64,000 nucleotides of DNA, taken from positions 1 through 64,000 of the forward strand of contig JAKOGI010003044.1 in the NCBI GenBank assembly GCA_029747015.1. The letters are read 5' to 3'. Each line of letters starts with the position of its first letter. The stretch's first letter is position 1. The translations under genes were made by a program, and so were the position numbers. Positions 54,363-64,000 of this stretch are shown piece after piece. The notes beneath the pieces were generated by a model. It searched no databases, was not told the origin of the DNA, and was given only the letters and a program-made list of their open reading frames with translations. This DNA is from Carnegiea gigantea. Taxonomy: Eukaryota; Streptophyta; Magnoliopsida; Caryophyllales; Cactaceae.

Positions 54363-56288
54363 TGATGTACCTGCCGAGGGTCTAGGCTAATACTCAAATT
54401 AAGAGTGAAAGCTTACAAACCAAAGGTAGATACAATAAAAGGAAAACTAAGGAAAGTGGCACATAATATGTTGGTTGTGAGGCAACAAACATGTGAGGGA
54501 GGAATGGAACTTAGAATCAAGGGATTCTAAGTGAAAATCAAAGGAAGTTTGATGTACTTTGATGTATATCCCAAAGGGTGAATGGAACCAAGTTACAAGT
54601 TACCAAGAATATGAAGCAATTAAGTGACAACCACACGGATTAGGTGTGGCACGGTCGTGCCTTTAGGCACGGGCAGGCCGTGCCACTTTTTTGGTTAGTG
54701 ACACCATGTTTCTCACTTTTGCACGGTTGAGTATGGTTTGAGGTTTGTGATGGAAGCTAGACTATTAGAGGGAGTCTAAGCCTTGAATAAGCATGGGGAT
54801 GGATATATGAGTGGCTTGTAAATGAGAGAAAGTGGGAGAGGAGCAAAGTTAAGATTCACTAACTCCAAATTAAAGCTAGCAAACTCACTTTAACTCTCTT
54901 TGAATCCTTGAGTACAAACACCAAATGAGATAGAACTAAACTTGAAGAATGGATACAGAAACACCACCAAACTCAAGTTTAGGGCCCTTAAACTATGATT
55001 AAGATATAGATATCACCACTTAATCAAGTTTAAGACTTCACTTGAACACCACCTTAATCGGCCTAATTAAGGATAAGCAAGTTAAGTGTTTAAGAGGAAC
55101 ACAAGACACAAAGTCTTTTCTTAATTTCAATGCTCAAGCTTGTTGTTTTACAAAAGAGCAGCCAAGGCACTTATATAGCCTTGTGATTACATGAAAAGAG
55201 CTTTCCTTCTAGGCAAGGAAAGTCACTAAACTAAATCTATGCTTAGTAATACACGGTTTAAGCTAAAACATACATAAGCTGAAAGTTTAAGCTACAAAAC
55301 ACAAGATTTTCTTCTGAAACTCTTTCCTAAGTATTAAGAAACCTTGTTGACTCAATTTCCCTTCAAGGAAGGTAAGAGAGCATGGCTGCCACCTCAAAAG
55401 GACTGAAAATTGCATGTGTGCCATGTCATGCTTGAGTGTCGAATGAGAGCTTACAAAATGGTGGCGTTTCACTAGCTCCACGTGTCTCTCTCTCAAGTAG
55501 CTGAGTGGTGCTTAATCAAGCAGCTCAAAATGACCTACTTGCCAGCCTTCCACCTTAAGCAAACCCCTTAAAGGAGGAAAACCACCAGGATAAGCAACCG
55601 GGTGTCAAGCAGCCGGTTTCTGCCTCCACTTGCAACGCATGTTTGACACCTCAAATGATGACTAATTGCTACGTTTCTTACATGGTTGAAAACCTCAAGA
55701 TGTCTAGTTTGCCCTCCTTTTTGAATCATAGCAATTGGACGTCATTTACCCCTTGAATGAGCCTGATTCCCCAAACCGTGCAGATTAGACTCCGAAACAG
55801 CACAGGTTTACTAATTAGCTTAATTCACTAACCAATTGAACTCCAAATCTGGTAATTCCAATTGGACATGAAAGCTAAGATCTTGGGAACCCAAAATATG
55901 TAAAAATACAAGACTCAAACCAAACTATATCATAAGAAATAAAAAGAATAAAACCGGGTTCATCCTGGCCCTGCTGGGCAGTTTTGACACCTTGGGTTTA
56001 ATTGCTGATTTGAACGACCAAATGACGTCCAAATTGGATGAAACTTAATTTGTTGGAAAGCTAACATCTTGATCTTCAAATCCATCAAAAAAATATTAGA
56101 CATAAACCCTTAGTATGTTTGAGAAATTAAGCACACAAAAACGGGTTAGCTGCTGGATTTAACCCTCGCCCTGTAGTTTCAATGTTTAATCAAAACTTGG
56201 ATGATTTATTCATCCTTAAACCAGCATAATAAGATTACCTAATTGATTTGATTCGTTTTTAACAAAAGGGATGGCGGGATTTCCATCA
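54363..56288 (-). repeat. RE10 5' LTR (1926 bp)
   Basis: The intact copy, which shows the empty sites of RE11 and RE12. Hairpin motif at 54648-54686; minus-strand TATATAAG at 55170-55177. No gene. Confidence 0.94.
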
Positions 56289-56293
56289 ACTCA

Positions 56294-57241
56294 GCTACTT
56301 GTGAAAGAGACACGTGGAGCAAGGAAACACCACCATTTTGCAAGCTCTCATTCGACCACTCAAGCATGACATGGCACACATGCATTTTTCAGTCTTTTGA
56401 GGTGGCTAGCCGTGCACTCTTGCCTTCCTAGCTGGGAAATTGAGTCATTTAAGTTCCTTAGTGCAAAGGAAAAGGCTTAGGAAGATAAATCAAGTGCTTT
56501 GTAATATAAACTTTCAGCTTTGGTTTGTATTAGATTAAACTGTGTGCTAGGTAGTGATTAGCAAGCTTAATGACTTTCCTCCCTAGGAAGGAAAGCTCAT
56601 TCGTGTACTCTCAAGGCCATATAAAAGCCTTGTATGTTCATTTGAAGAATATAGAGTTGATAATTCAGTTGAGAGTAAAGACCTTGTGTCTTGTGATTTC
56701 TTAAACACTTAACTTGCTTATCCTTAATTGTGGCCGATTAAGGTGGTGACCAAGTGAGTCTTGATCTTTGATTAGGTGGTGTATCTTATCCTAATCCAAG
56801 ATTAAGGGCACTAAGCTAAGTGATTAGTGGTGTATCTTATCTAATCATCTAGCTTAGAACTATCCAAAATTCATTAAACACACTTGAAGCTCTTAAGCTA
56901 GCTCTTGGTTTCTCTCCTCTAAAACCATGAGTTCCCTCTTGATCTTCTTAGTGTTTTGAATCCTCCTTTTCTTTCCTCACATCCCTTACTCCTTTGCTTA
57001 CTCATTTCCACACAAAATGAAGACCATGACAAAGCTAATTGCATCAAACTTCCATTAATCTTCAAAGCTACCTCAAACCGTGAAGAAGGAACTTCCTAGG
57101 CGAGCTAGGCAGCAAGTTGGCATGGTCCCCCCGTGCCTTCAAGCACAACCGTGCCCCCCCTGGCCGTGAGTGTTTGTTTGTTTTCTAGTATCCCTTGACG
57201 TGAGTAACTTGGGTTGCTTCTTTCCCTTGAGACTTACATCA
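56294..57241 (+). repeat. RE8 3' LTR, second part (948 bp)
   Basis: Continues the LTR after RE10. TATA box at 56620-56627, hairpin motif at 57119-57170, end GACTTACATCA before ATAAG. Confidence 0.94.
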
Positions 57242-57246
57242 ATAAG

Positions 57247-58118
57247 AGAGCCCAAATGACCAACCTAAGTATTTTTGTGGTTTTTGAATGGAACCCTACC
57301 TAGCCAAGACCTCGTCCGTGATGAAACAAGTCCAACTCGTCCAAGAACAAGGTCCCAAACCAAGAAGATGACTCATCTTTTGCAAAAAGTTTAAGCTGAA
57401 TCAAACGGGCTAACTGGCCAGAACAAGCCCGGTTTTGTGCATCTGGTTTCTTAAGCTATAATGTGGCTTAAGATTAATACTTTTGCATTTTTGGAATCCT
57501 CATGATGTTAACTTTTAGGTTCAAGCATTGATTTCCAATCATGCACACAAGAGGATGGAAGATCAAAGGCTTTTCTCCAACCGGTCAGATTGGGACTAAT
57601 TTTGCACGGTTGAATGTTTAGGTTTGATTACCCCACTTAGACTTTGTTTAACCTTAATTTCTTGGTTGGGGGGTTTATACACATCTTGGACTTCCCCCCC
57701 TCCCAATTGTTAAAATCCAAGCCATATCCATTTTTGCAACGGTTAAACTAAGTCTGAAAACCGGGTACAATTCTGTCCTTGAACCCGGTTTGATGTCCCG
57801 GTTTATTTTTGCTTCCACCGGTGGGTTTTCTTCACTTCAACTGATATGGCACGCCCCTCAAGGCTGGGCGCACGTCTCAAGACACCAATGATCAGCTGCA
57901 ACCTTGGGAAGAACGGCCAATGAGAGAAGAGAGACAAAGAAAGATGTTCCTTGCTTCTCATTGGACAGCCGCAAAGGAGAAAGCCACTTTGATTAGTCTT
58001 AAGCTCACTTTGCAACCGGTTAGCCCTAACCGAGGAGATTAAGGCTAATTAACACCTTTCCTCCTTAGGAGGGTAAGGTGAGGTGCGTGCCTACTTGCTT
58101 GCTAGCTAGAATGATTGT
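57247..58118 (+). repeat. RE7 5' LTR, second part
   Basis: Non-coding LTR sequence between RE8 and RE13. It matches RE6 in inverted orientation and resembles the RE5 LTR near AGAGCCCAAATGACC. The last five bases ATTGT are the left duplicate of RE13. Confidence 0.8.
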
Positions 58119-58494
58119 TAAGGGCTACAAGTTTTACCTTCTTGTCCTCCGGGTTGTCCTCGTACTCAAAGATTCGCTCAGTGGTATGCAACCAATTGAG
58201 GAACAAATTCGGGTCAAGTTGACTTTCAAATTCGGGGATGTCAATTCGGACACCACCAATATTGCCTCCTTGCTTTCGTCTCCATGGGGCTTCCTCATCA
58301 CTTGAATTGGCACAGGAGTGAAGGACTTTCTCTTCAGATTCGACCACCGGTTCATGAGGGTGAGAGGGTGTGGGGCTATGAACCCACCTTCTTTTCTCCT
58401 GTAAGAGTTGGCCAAGTTGTGTCCGAAGATATGTAACCTGGGCTTCCAACTCCTCTACCCTTGCTTGATCGCTTCTTGTAGACTTAGTAGACAT
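58119..58494 (-). pseudogene. gag: RE13 Gag, N-terminal part
   Basis: ATG at 58494 (MSTKSTRSD). Coiled-coil-like start and first part of capsid, about 124 codons, close to RE4 and RE2. It is cut after KKVKLVAL and runs into RE7 LTR sequence. No zinc knuckle is left. Confidence 0.88.
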
Positions 58495-58534
58495 GTTGAA
58501 GTGCTTTGGGGGAAGAAAATGCTGCTGGGGAAGG

Positions 58535-58641
58535 TGGCACGGGCGTGCAGTGAGGCACGAGGTGGCTGTGCTTTGCTTCGACTTGTGAAATGCAGATTTT
58601 GAAGGAGGCACGGTCGTGCTCCTTGGCACGGGTGACCGTGC
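58535..58641 (-). repeat. Hairpin motifs in RE13 leader
   Basis: GGCACGGTCGTGC and related words between PBS and gag ATG, shorter than in RE4. Confidence 0.75.
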
Positions 58642-58738
58642 GTTGGTTCGGGTTTGTGGGTGAAGCTATTGCAGGCTGTTTTTATATTTTGACTTTTGGG
58701 ATGTATTTGGGTGTGATGTGGGTCTCTTAATAACCTTG

Positions 58739-58750
58739 ACTCTGATACCA
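58739..58750 (-). promoter_or_regulatory. RE13 primer-binding site, one mismatch
   Basis: Minus-strand TGGTATCAGAGT: the last base differs from the tRNA-Met match in all other elements. Confidence 0.85.
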
Positions 58751-58752
58751 AT

Positions 58753-59850
58753 TGATGTATGCGTGCGTGGAAAGTGATCCAGATCAAACTCAAACTCAAA
58801 ACAAACCAAAGTGAAAAGAGAAATGAAAGATGGACGAGATGGAAGAAGATCTTCACCACACAAGAAAAGGATAGAACAAGATCTTGTAACTTCATGAAGC
58901 CACTCAATGACTTGATCTTGGGCTAATTCTCTTGTCTTAACCGAGGAATCACTCCAATGGAGAAGATAGAGAACCTAGAACACCACTTGAAGTTGCTACA
59001 ATTCAAGATATAGAACTAGGAATTTTAGATGCACTTTTGAGAAAAACACTCAAAGTACTTGTATTGCTTTTGGAAATCTCATACAATCTGAATGACAAGC
59101 ATCACACGCCCCCCCTCTTTTATAAGCTCAGCAAAAGACAACCAAAAGACTCAACAACTCCTAACAATTAAAACTAGCCAATGAAAAGACTCAGTAAAAT
59201 GAAAAGACTCATCATAAAAGGGGTGGGGGAGGTTACAAGGAATATTCTCGGATTTCTATCAGCTGATTATCTCCATCTAGAAGCCTCCAAAACGTGCACA
59301 ATATCAGCCACACAAACACATGTAACCGAAGACTCTTCACTTTTGCAGAATTAATCCTTACAGCTGCCTCAACTTCAATAGAGTATATCTTCCAGAATAC
59401 TCGGCCAAAACACGCGTTCTTGGGCTAGCTAGAAAGCCCTAGAAGTCTATTTTCCAGAATGGGCTCATTTGCTCAATTTGGATAAGCGGTTTAAAAGTTA
59501 TGGCCCAAACAATGCACCTATCTCAGACTTGACTGGATCAGAATAATGTATCTTTGAGTGATATTTTGCCCAATCAAATGGCGTCCAAATTAAACAAACT
59601 TGGGCTTATTTTAAAGCTGAAATCTTAAGCTTCCAAAGCATATGGGCCCTCAAGGTGTGGGTCTACTTGAGCTTGTCCAAAAGTTGCCACAGAAATTACC
59701 TTCCGCAGGGACGAATCGGGCACTAATTCTTCCGGAAGGAATAAAACTTTTCTATAGAGTTTTGTCACGTCTTTGACTTCTTGAAGCTTGATTGGGTCTT
59801 CCTTGGGCTGGGCTCGATGGTCTTTGGGCCGTTCATGATGGTCTCCATCA
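58753..59850 (-). repeat. RE13 5' LTR (1098 bp)
   Basis: Starts TGATGGAGACCATC on the minus strand and ends ATACATCA, as in RE4. It carries an open tail frame (59625-59850) whose C-terminal block resembles the RE2 and RE11 tails. Minus-strand TATAAAAG at 59117-59124. Confidence 0.92.
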
Positions 59851-59855
59851 ATTGT

Positions 59856-60465
59856 GAGGCATGTAACAAAAGCAAGTTTCGGCCATTTTGAAAGGAACAC
59901 TTCAGATTGAAATGAAAAACTTCCTAGAGAGCATTTGAAAGCTTTCTCTCAAATTCTTACTTGCTTATCTTAGTTTAGGCCAAACTAAGTGGTGTTCAAG
60001 TGAGTCTTAACCTTGATTGAGTGGTGATTCTGTATCTTAATCAAGATTAAGGGCCCTAAACTCAAAGGTTGGTGGTGATTCTGCATCCAATCCTAGGGTT
60101 TAGTTCTATCCTAGCCAAGTTCATCTCACCGGTTTCTAAGTAAGGTTGTTAGCTTGAATGTTCAAGTTGATTTCTTTCACTTAGTGTCTTCTTCATGCCC
60201 CCTCACCTATCCATCCCATTCACCTTCAATTACATTCATTCCCACGAATTCCACTTCACCAAAGGGCTTGCAATCCAATCAAGATTCAAGAGCCTCACTA
60301 CCGTGCAAAACTAGCCATTTCTAGCTTCGTGGGCAGCAAGTTGGCACGGTGTGGCCGTGCATGCAAGCACGACCGTGCCACTCTTGGCCGTGACAATTCT
60401 TTAAGCTTTCGTCTCTTTTGATGTAAGGTTAGCTCGGGTCTTCTCTTCCCTTGAGCTTTACATCA
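59856..60465 (+). repeat. RE7 5' LTR, third part
   Basis: The end of the LTR, with the hairpin motif at 60343-60392 and the end GCTTTACATCA. Confidence 0.88.
60343..60392 (+). repeat. Hairpin motif near the end of RE7 5' LTR
   Basis: GGCACGG, GGCCGTGC, GCACGACCGTGCC and GGCCGTG in 50 bp, ending about 75 bp before the PBS, as in RE8 and RE12. Confidence 0.8.
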
Positions 60466-60469
60466 TATT

Positions 60470-60481
60470 TGGTATCAGAGC
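60470..60481 (+). promoter_or_regulatory. RE7 primer-binding site (tRNA-Met)
   Basis: TGGTATCAGAGC, 4 bp after the LTR end. Confidence 0.94.
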
Positions 60482-60587
60482 TACGTTTCATCTTGGCCTG
60501 GTATTGAACCCACACATCCAAATTTCTTTCTTCTCCCATTCACAAAACACAAGTCAGAATTCGTTCATTCCTTGAACAAGTACGAAC

Positions 60588-63500
60588 ATGAGTACTAGTT
60601 TAAGCCTAGGAGAGAAGCTTGATGCTGTTTTGAAGAATAATCATGAAATTACCTCTTCTAATCAAGAACTAAAGGCGCAAATTGAGTACCTACGCAAGCA
60701 ATTGGGTACTTTTCTCAAGCAAAAGCAGAAGTTGAATGAAGAATCGTTCTATTTTACCCCACACGGCCGAGAGCAAGTTTTCAGCCATAACCTGGAATCT
60801 TCAAGTGATGAAGAACCATCAAGGAGGTCACGACCAGAACAAAGAATGCAAGGTAACTCTAATGATTTTAGAGTTGAGATTCCAGAATATGAAGGCAAGC
60901 TCGATCCAGAAGAATTCTTGGACTGGTTGCATACGGTGGAGAGGGTGGTCGAATACAAGGACGTTCCAGAAGAGAAGAAAGTCAAGTTGGTGGCATTGAG
61001 ACTACGTAAGTATGCTTCTTTATGGTGGACCAACTTATGTGCTAAGAGAGTTAGGGAATGTAAGGCTAAAATCAGGACTTGGGAAAAGATGAAAACCAAG
61101 TTGAATGCGAGATTTTTACCCCCTACGTATGTTCAAGATTGCCATTCACAACTTTATAGTCTAAACCAAGGCAATCTAAGTGTTGAAGAGTATACTAGAG
61201 AGTTTGAAAAGCTTGTGATTAAATGTGATCTACATGTACCCGAAGAGCAAGCAATTGTTAGGTACTTGGGAGGACTTGATCCTATGTACCCTAATGTTGT
61301 TGAATTACAAGCTTATACTACTTTTGATGAGGTTTGCGTGCTTGCTTACAAAGTTGAACAACAAAAGAAAGCTAAGCAAACTTTTAAACCTCCCAATCCG
61401 AAACCTCCAATCCGGAGCCAACCCTTTAACAAGGGGAGTTCCCAACCGGTTTTTAAACCACAAAATCCCTTTCCTTTCAATCCACAAAGAACCCAAGCAC
61501 CACAAAAGGCCCCAGCACCCCCAGTTCGACCGAACCCCAATCCCATGAGCACTAGAAGATGTTTCAAGTGCCAAGGATTAGGCCACATAGCCTCGGAGTG
61601 CCCAAATCGCAAACTAATTACTTTGGCCGAATGGAGAGCCATGGATGAGCAAGAGAAGGAAGGTGAAATTAATGGTGAAACTGAAGAAGAACATGAGGAG
61701 AGTCAAGAAGAGGTTGAGGAGGAAGCTGATGAAGGTGAAATGCTAGTTTTGAGGAGAGTCTTGAACGGTCAAAAGAGCACTAAGGATGAACAAAGAGAAA
61801 ACATTTTTCATACTAGGTGCACGGTTCAGGGCAAGGTGTGTTCATTGATTATTGATGGTGAGAGTTGTGCAAACGTGGTATCCCTTACCATGATTGAGAA
61901 ATTAGGCTTGCAAGCTACGGCCCATCCCCATCCATACAATATACAATGGTTGAATCAAAGCAAAGGACTTCAAGTCAACTCACGGTGCCTCATTTCACTA
62001 TCCATTGGTAAGAACTATCAAGACCAACTTTGGTGTGATGTTATACCTATGGATGCTTGCCATGTACTATTGGGTAGGCCCTGGATGTACGACCGAAGGG
62101 TAACACATGATGGTTTCTTGAATACATACTTCTTGTCTAAGGGAGGAAAGAAGATTACCCTAAAGCCATTATCACCATCCGAACTCCTCAAAAATAAGCC
62201 CACAAAAGGCCATAAGCATTCTGGTTGCTTACTCACTTTTAGTGAAACTCTTTTAAAGGCTTCCAATCATGAGTTTAAGGCTTTTAAAGAGTGGATCTTA
62301 ACACTCCAAGATGAAGTAGAATCCCTCTTACCAACTGACCCCTTCGCCAAATCACTCATTCAAACTTTCTGTCATTTGTTTCCAGAAGAGATACCCTCGG
62401 GTTTATCCCCTAAAAGGGATATCCAGCGCCACATTGATCTCATTCTTGGTTCAGTTCTTCTAAACAAACCAGCCTATAGAATGAACCCAAAGGAAACCAT
62501 GGAGATTCAACGGCAAGTGGAGGAATTGATCTCAAAAGGACTTGTACGTGAGTCCTTAAGTCCTTGTGCCGTACCTGCTTTGTTGGTTCTCAAGAAAGAT
62601 GGCAGCCAACGAATGTGTGTGGACAGTAGAGCCATAAACAAAATCACAATCAAGTATAGGTATCCTATACCCAGACTTGAAGATATGCTGGACGAATTAC
62701 ATGGCTCTAAAGTCTTTTCAAAAATTGATCTTCGAAGTGGCTACTACCAAATCAGGATAAGAGAAGGAGATGAATGGAAGACTGCATTCAAGACTAAGGG
62801 ACGTTTATACGAGTGGCTAGTTATGCCATTTGGTCTTTCCAATGCTCCTAGTACTTTTATGAGGTTAATGAATCAAGTATTCAAACCTTATATTGGCAAG
62901 TTCGTGGTAGTCTACTTTGATGATATTCTGATTTATTCTAAGGACGAGCAAACACATCAAAATCATCTCAATCAGATTATGCATGTCCTTGAATGTGAGC
63001 AATTGTATGGTAATCTTAAGAAATGTGCCTTCTTTACTCATGAGGTTACATTCTTAGGGTACCTTGTTTCCAGTGAGGGAATTAAGGTAGATGAAGGAAA
63101 GATAGAGGCTATTCGGACTTGGCCTCAACCACAAAGTATACATGATGTTCGAAGCTTCCATGGATTGGCATCTTTTACAGAAGATTTATTCGAAACTTCA
63201 GCACCATCATGTCTCCTATGATCGAAGTGCTAAAGGGTTCATTATTTCAATGGAATCCTAAGGCACAATCTACCTTTGAAGAAGTCAAGAAAAAACTTAC
63301 TCAGGCACCGGTTCTTGCATTGCCATGCTTTGAGAAGGTTTTTGAGATTGAATGCGACGCATCAGGAGCGGGGATTGGTGGAGTTTTAACTCAAGAAGGA
63401 AAGCCGTTGGCCTTCTTTAGTGAAAAACTATGTGACTCAAGAATAAAATACTCCACGTATGACAAGGAATTCTATGCTATTATTCGGTGCCTAGAACATT

Positions 63501-64000
63501 GGAGTCATTACCTAGTGGCTAGTGAATTTATACTTCATTCAGATCACAAGGCATTGAAGTACTTTCAAGGCCAGCATAAACTCAACTCACGCCATGCTAA
63601 GTGGGTTGAATTCCTTTAGTCATTCCACTTCACCATTAAGCACAAGTCGGGAAAACTAAATCAAGGTGCGGATGCGTTATCAAGGAGGTATCTTCTTATG
63701 TTTCAATTAGATGCTCTTATTCTTGGTTTTGAGCATCTTAAGAGTTTATATGCTGAAAATGAAGACCTTGGGAATCTTTATGCTGCATTTTCAAAACGCC
63801 CCAAGGAAGATTTCTTAATTCAAGAAGGTTATCTATTCAAGGGAGTACGATTGTGTATTCCCAAGTGTAGCACTCGTGAACTTCTGATTAGAGAAGTTCA
63901 TGGAGGTTCCTTGGCGGCCAGGACTTTTGGAGATACCAAGACCTTAACCATGTTAAGAGAACATTACTATTGGCCAGGAATGGAAAAGGATGTTCAAGAC
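60588..64000 (+). pseudogene. gag-pol: RE7 Gag-Pol, cut by window end
   Basis: ATG at 60588 (MSTSLSLGEKL). Coiled-coil-like start, capsid, zinc knuckle 325-338, then protease with IIDGESC (Asp423; siblings have DGG, so the second Gly is Glu). RT has YFDD from Tyr776. One T is missing in a T run near 63173, ending the first frame at 63221 inside the RT-RNase H region. RNase H reads in the next frame with TAG at 63617-63619 (Gln in siblings). The integrase zinc finger follows, where AGHFG is replaced by AARTFG near 63920, losing a His ligand. The frame is open at 64000. Confidence 0.9.

Larger units (their letters stand above)
39828..56288 (-). mobile_element. RE10: short non-autonomous element carrying RE11 and RE12
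   Basis: Own sequence: 3' LTR in three pieces (39828-39964, 43824-43883, 51493-53222), internal region 53223-54362 of only 1140 bp, and 5' LTR 54363-56288. LTR totals are 1927 and 1926 bp. It is flanked by ACTCA duplicates (39823-39827, 56289-56293) in the 3' LTR of RE8. The only frame is a Gag with a zinc knuckle; there is no protease, RT or integrase. A central part of its LTR matches the RE8/RE12 LTR in the same element sense, so it looks like a derivative of that family. Confidence 0.93.
25559..57241 (+). mobile_element. RE8: CRM-type element carrying RE9, RE10, RE11 and RE12
   Basis: Own sequence: 5' LTR 25559-27102, gag to 28420, pol 36032-39403, and 3' LTR 39232-39827 plus 56294-57241. 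Both LTRs total 1544 bp. It is flanked by perfect ATAAG duplicates (25554-25558, 57242-57246). RE9 lies in gag with CAACG duplicates; RE10 lies in the 3' LTR with ACTCA duplicates. RE12 is a close sibling and supplies the uninterrupted reference for both sites. Confidence 0.95.
58119..59850 (-). mobile_element. RE13: truncated CRM-type element with one LTR
   Basis: Has the 5' LTR 58753-59850, a PBS with one mismatch, a leader with hairpin motifs and the first 124 codons of gag, then stops abruptly. Pol and the 3' LTR are missing, yet ATTGT flanks both ends (58114-58118, 59851-59855). It is related to RE4 and inserted in the 5' LTR of RE7, whose LTR resumes at 59856. Confidence 0.88.
25544..64000 (+). 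mobile_element. RE7: CRM-type element running past the window end
   Basis: The 5' LTR survives in three pieces: 25544-25558, 57247-58118 and 59856-60465, about 1497 bp together. They are separated by RE8 (TSD ATAAG) and RE13 (TSD ATTGT). PBS, gag, protease, RT, RNase H and the start of integrase follow to 64000. The left LTR end TGATGTATATATAAG is inferred from the RE8 target duplicate, and the AGAGCCCAAATGACC beyond it resembles the RE5 LTR. It is inserted in the LTR of RE6, a relative. Confidence 0.8.

Overview
The window reads as plant heterochromatin, most likely centromeric or pericentromeric DNA. No host gene, tRNA, rRNA, satellite array or CRISPR is visible. Every base can be assigned to one of 13 Ty3/gypsy LTR retrotransposons, called RE1-RE13 here, all of which look like the chromovirus CRM (centromeric retrotransposon) lineage. 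The shared signs are LTRs of about 1.1-1.9 kb that mostly start TGATG or TGATA and end CATCA, a primer-binding site TGGTATCAGAGC for initiator tRNA-Met, a single Gag-Pol frame, an integrase with a GPF module but no chromodomain, and a reading frame that runs through the polypurine tract into the 3' LTR. The species cannot be named from this sequence.

Layout. The elements are nested up to five deep, and the order follows from 5-bp target duplications and uninterrupted sibling copies. RE6 (-, 24834-25543, an LTR fragment) is the outermost visible host. On its left side RE5 (+, to 24833) is interrupted by RE3 (+, to 21798). RE3 is in turn split by RE2 (+, to 9997) and RE4 (-, 11757-18643). RE1 (+, 1-6539) sits inside the 5' LTR of RE2. 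The 5' ends of RE1, RE2, RE3 and RE5 lie left of the window. On the right side RE7 (+, from 25544 past 64000) entered RE6. Its 5' LTR is split by RE8 (+, 25559-57241, TSD ATAAG) and RE13 (-, 58119-59850). RE8 carries RE9 (-, 28421-36026, TSD CAACG) in gag and RE10 (-, 39828-56288, TSD ACTCA) in its 3' LTR. RE10's left LTR carries RE11 (+, 39965-43818, TSD GAGGG) and RE12 (+, 43884-51487, TSD TACTT).

Coding state. RE9 has a complete uninterrupted Gag-Pol of 1509 codons and is the best candidate for a recently active autonomous element. RE1 is its near twin with one frameshift. RE3, RE4, RE5, RE7, RE8 and RE12 carry pol with stops and/or frameshifts. RE2, RE10 and RE11 are non-autonomous: RE2 keeps Gag and protease, RE10 and RE11 keep only a different Gag with a zinc knuckle. 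RE11 has an intact 488-aa frame whose last 88 residues are LTR-encoded.

How they fit together. LTR and leader similarity pairs RE2/RE11 with the pol-coding RE4/RE13 type, and RE10 with the pol-coding RE8/RE12 type, so the short elements were probably mobilised in trans. RE11 joins an RE10-type gag to an RE2-type tail and LTRs. A GC-rich hairpin motif (GCACGG...CCGTGC) recurs in the predicted 5' RNA leader of eight elements and is the most interesting unexplained structure.
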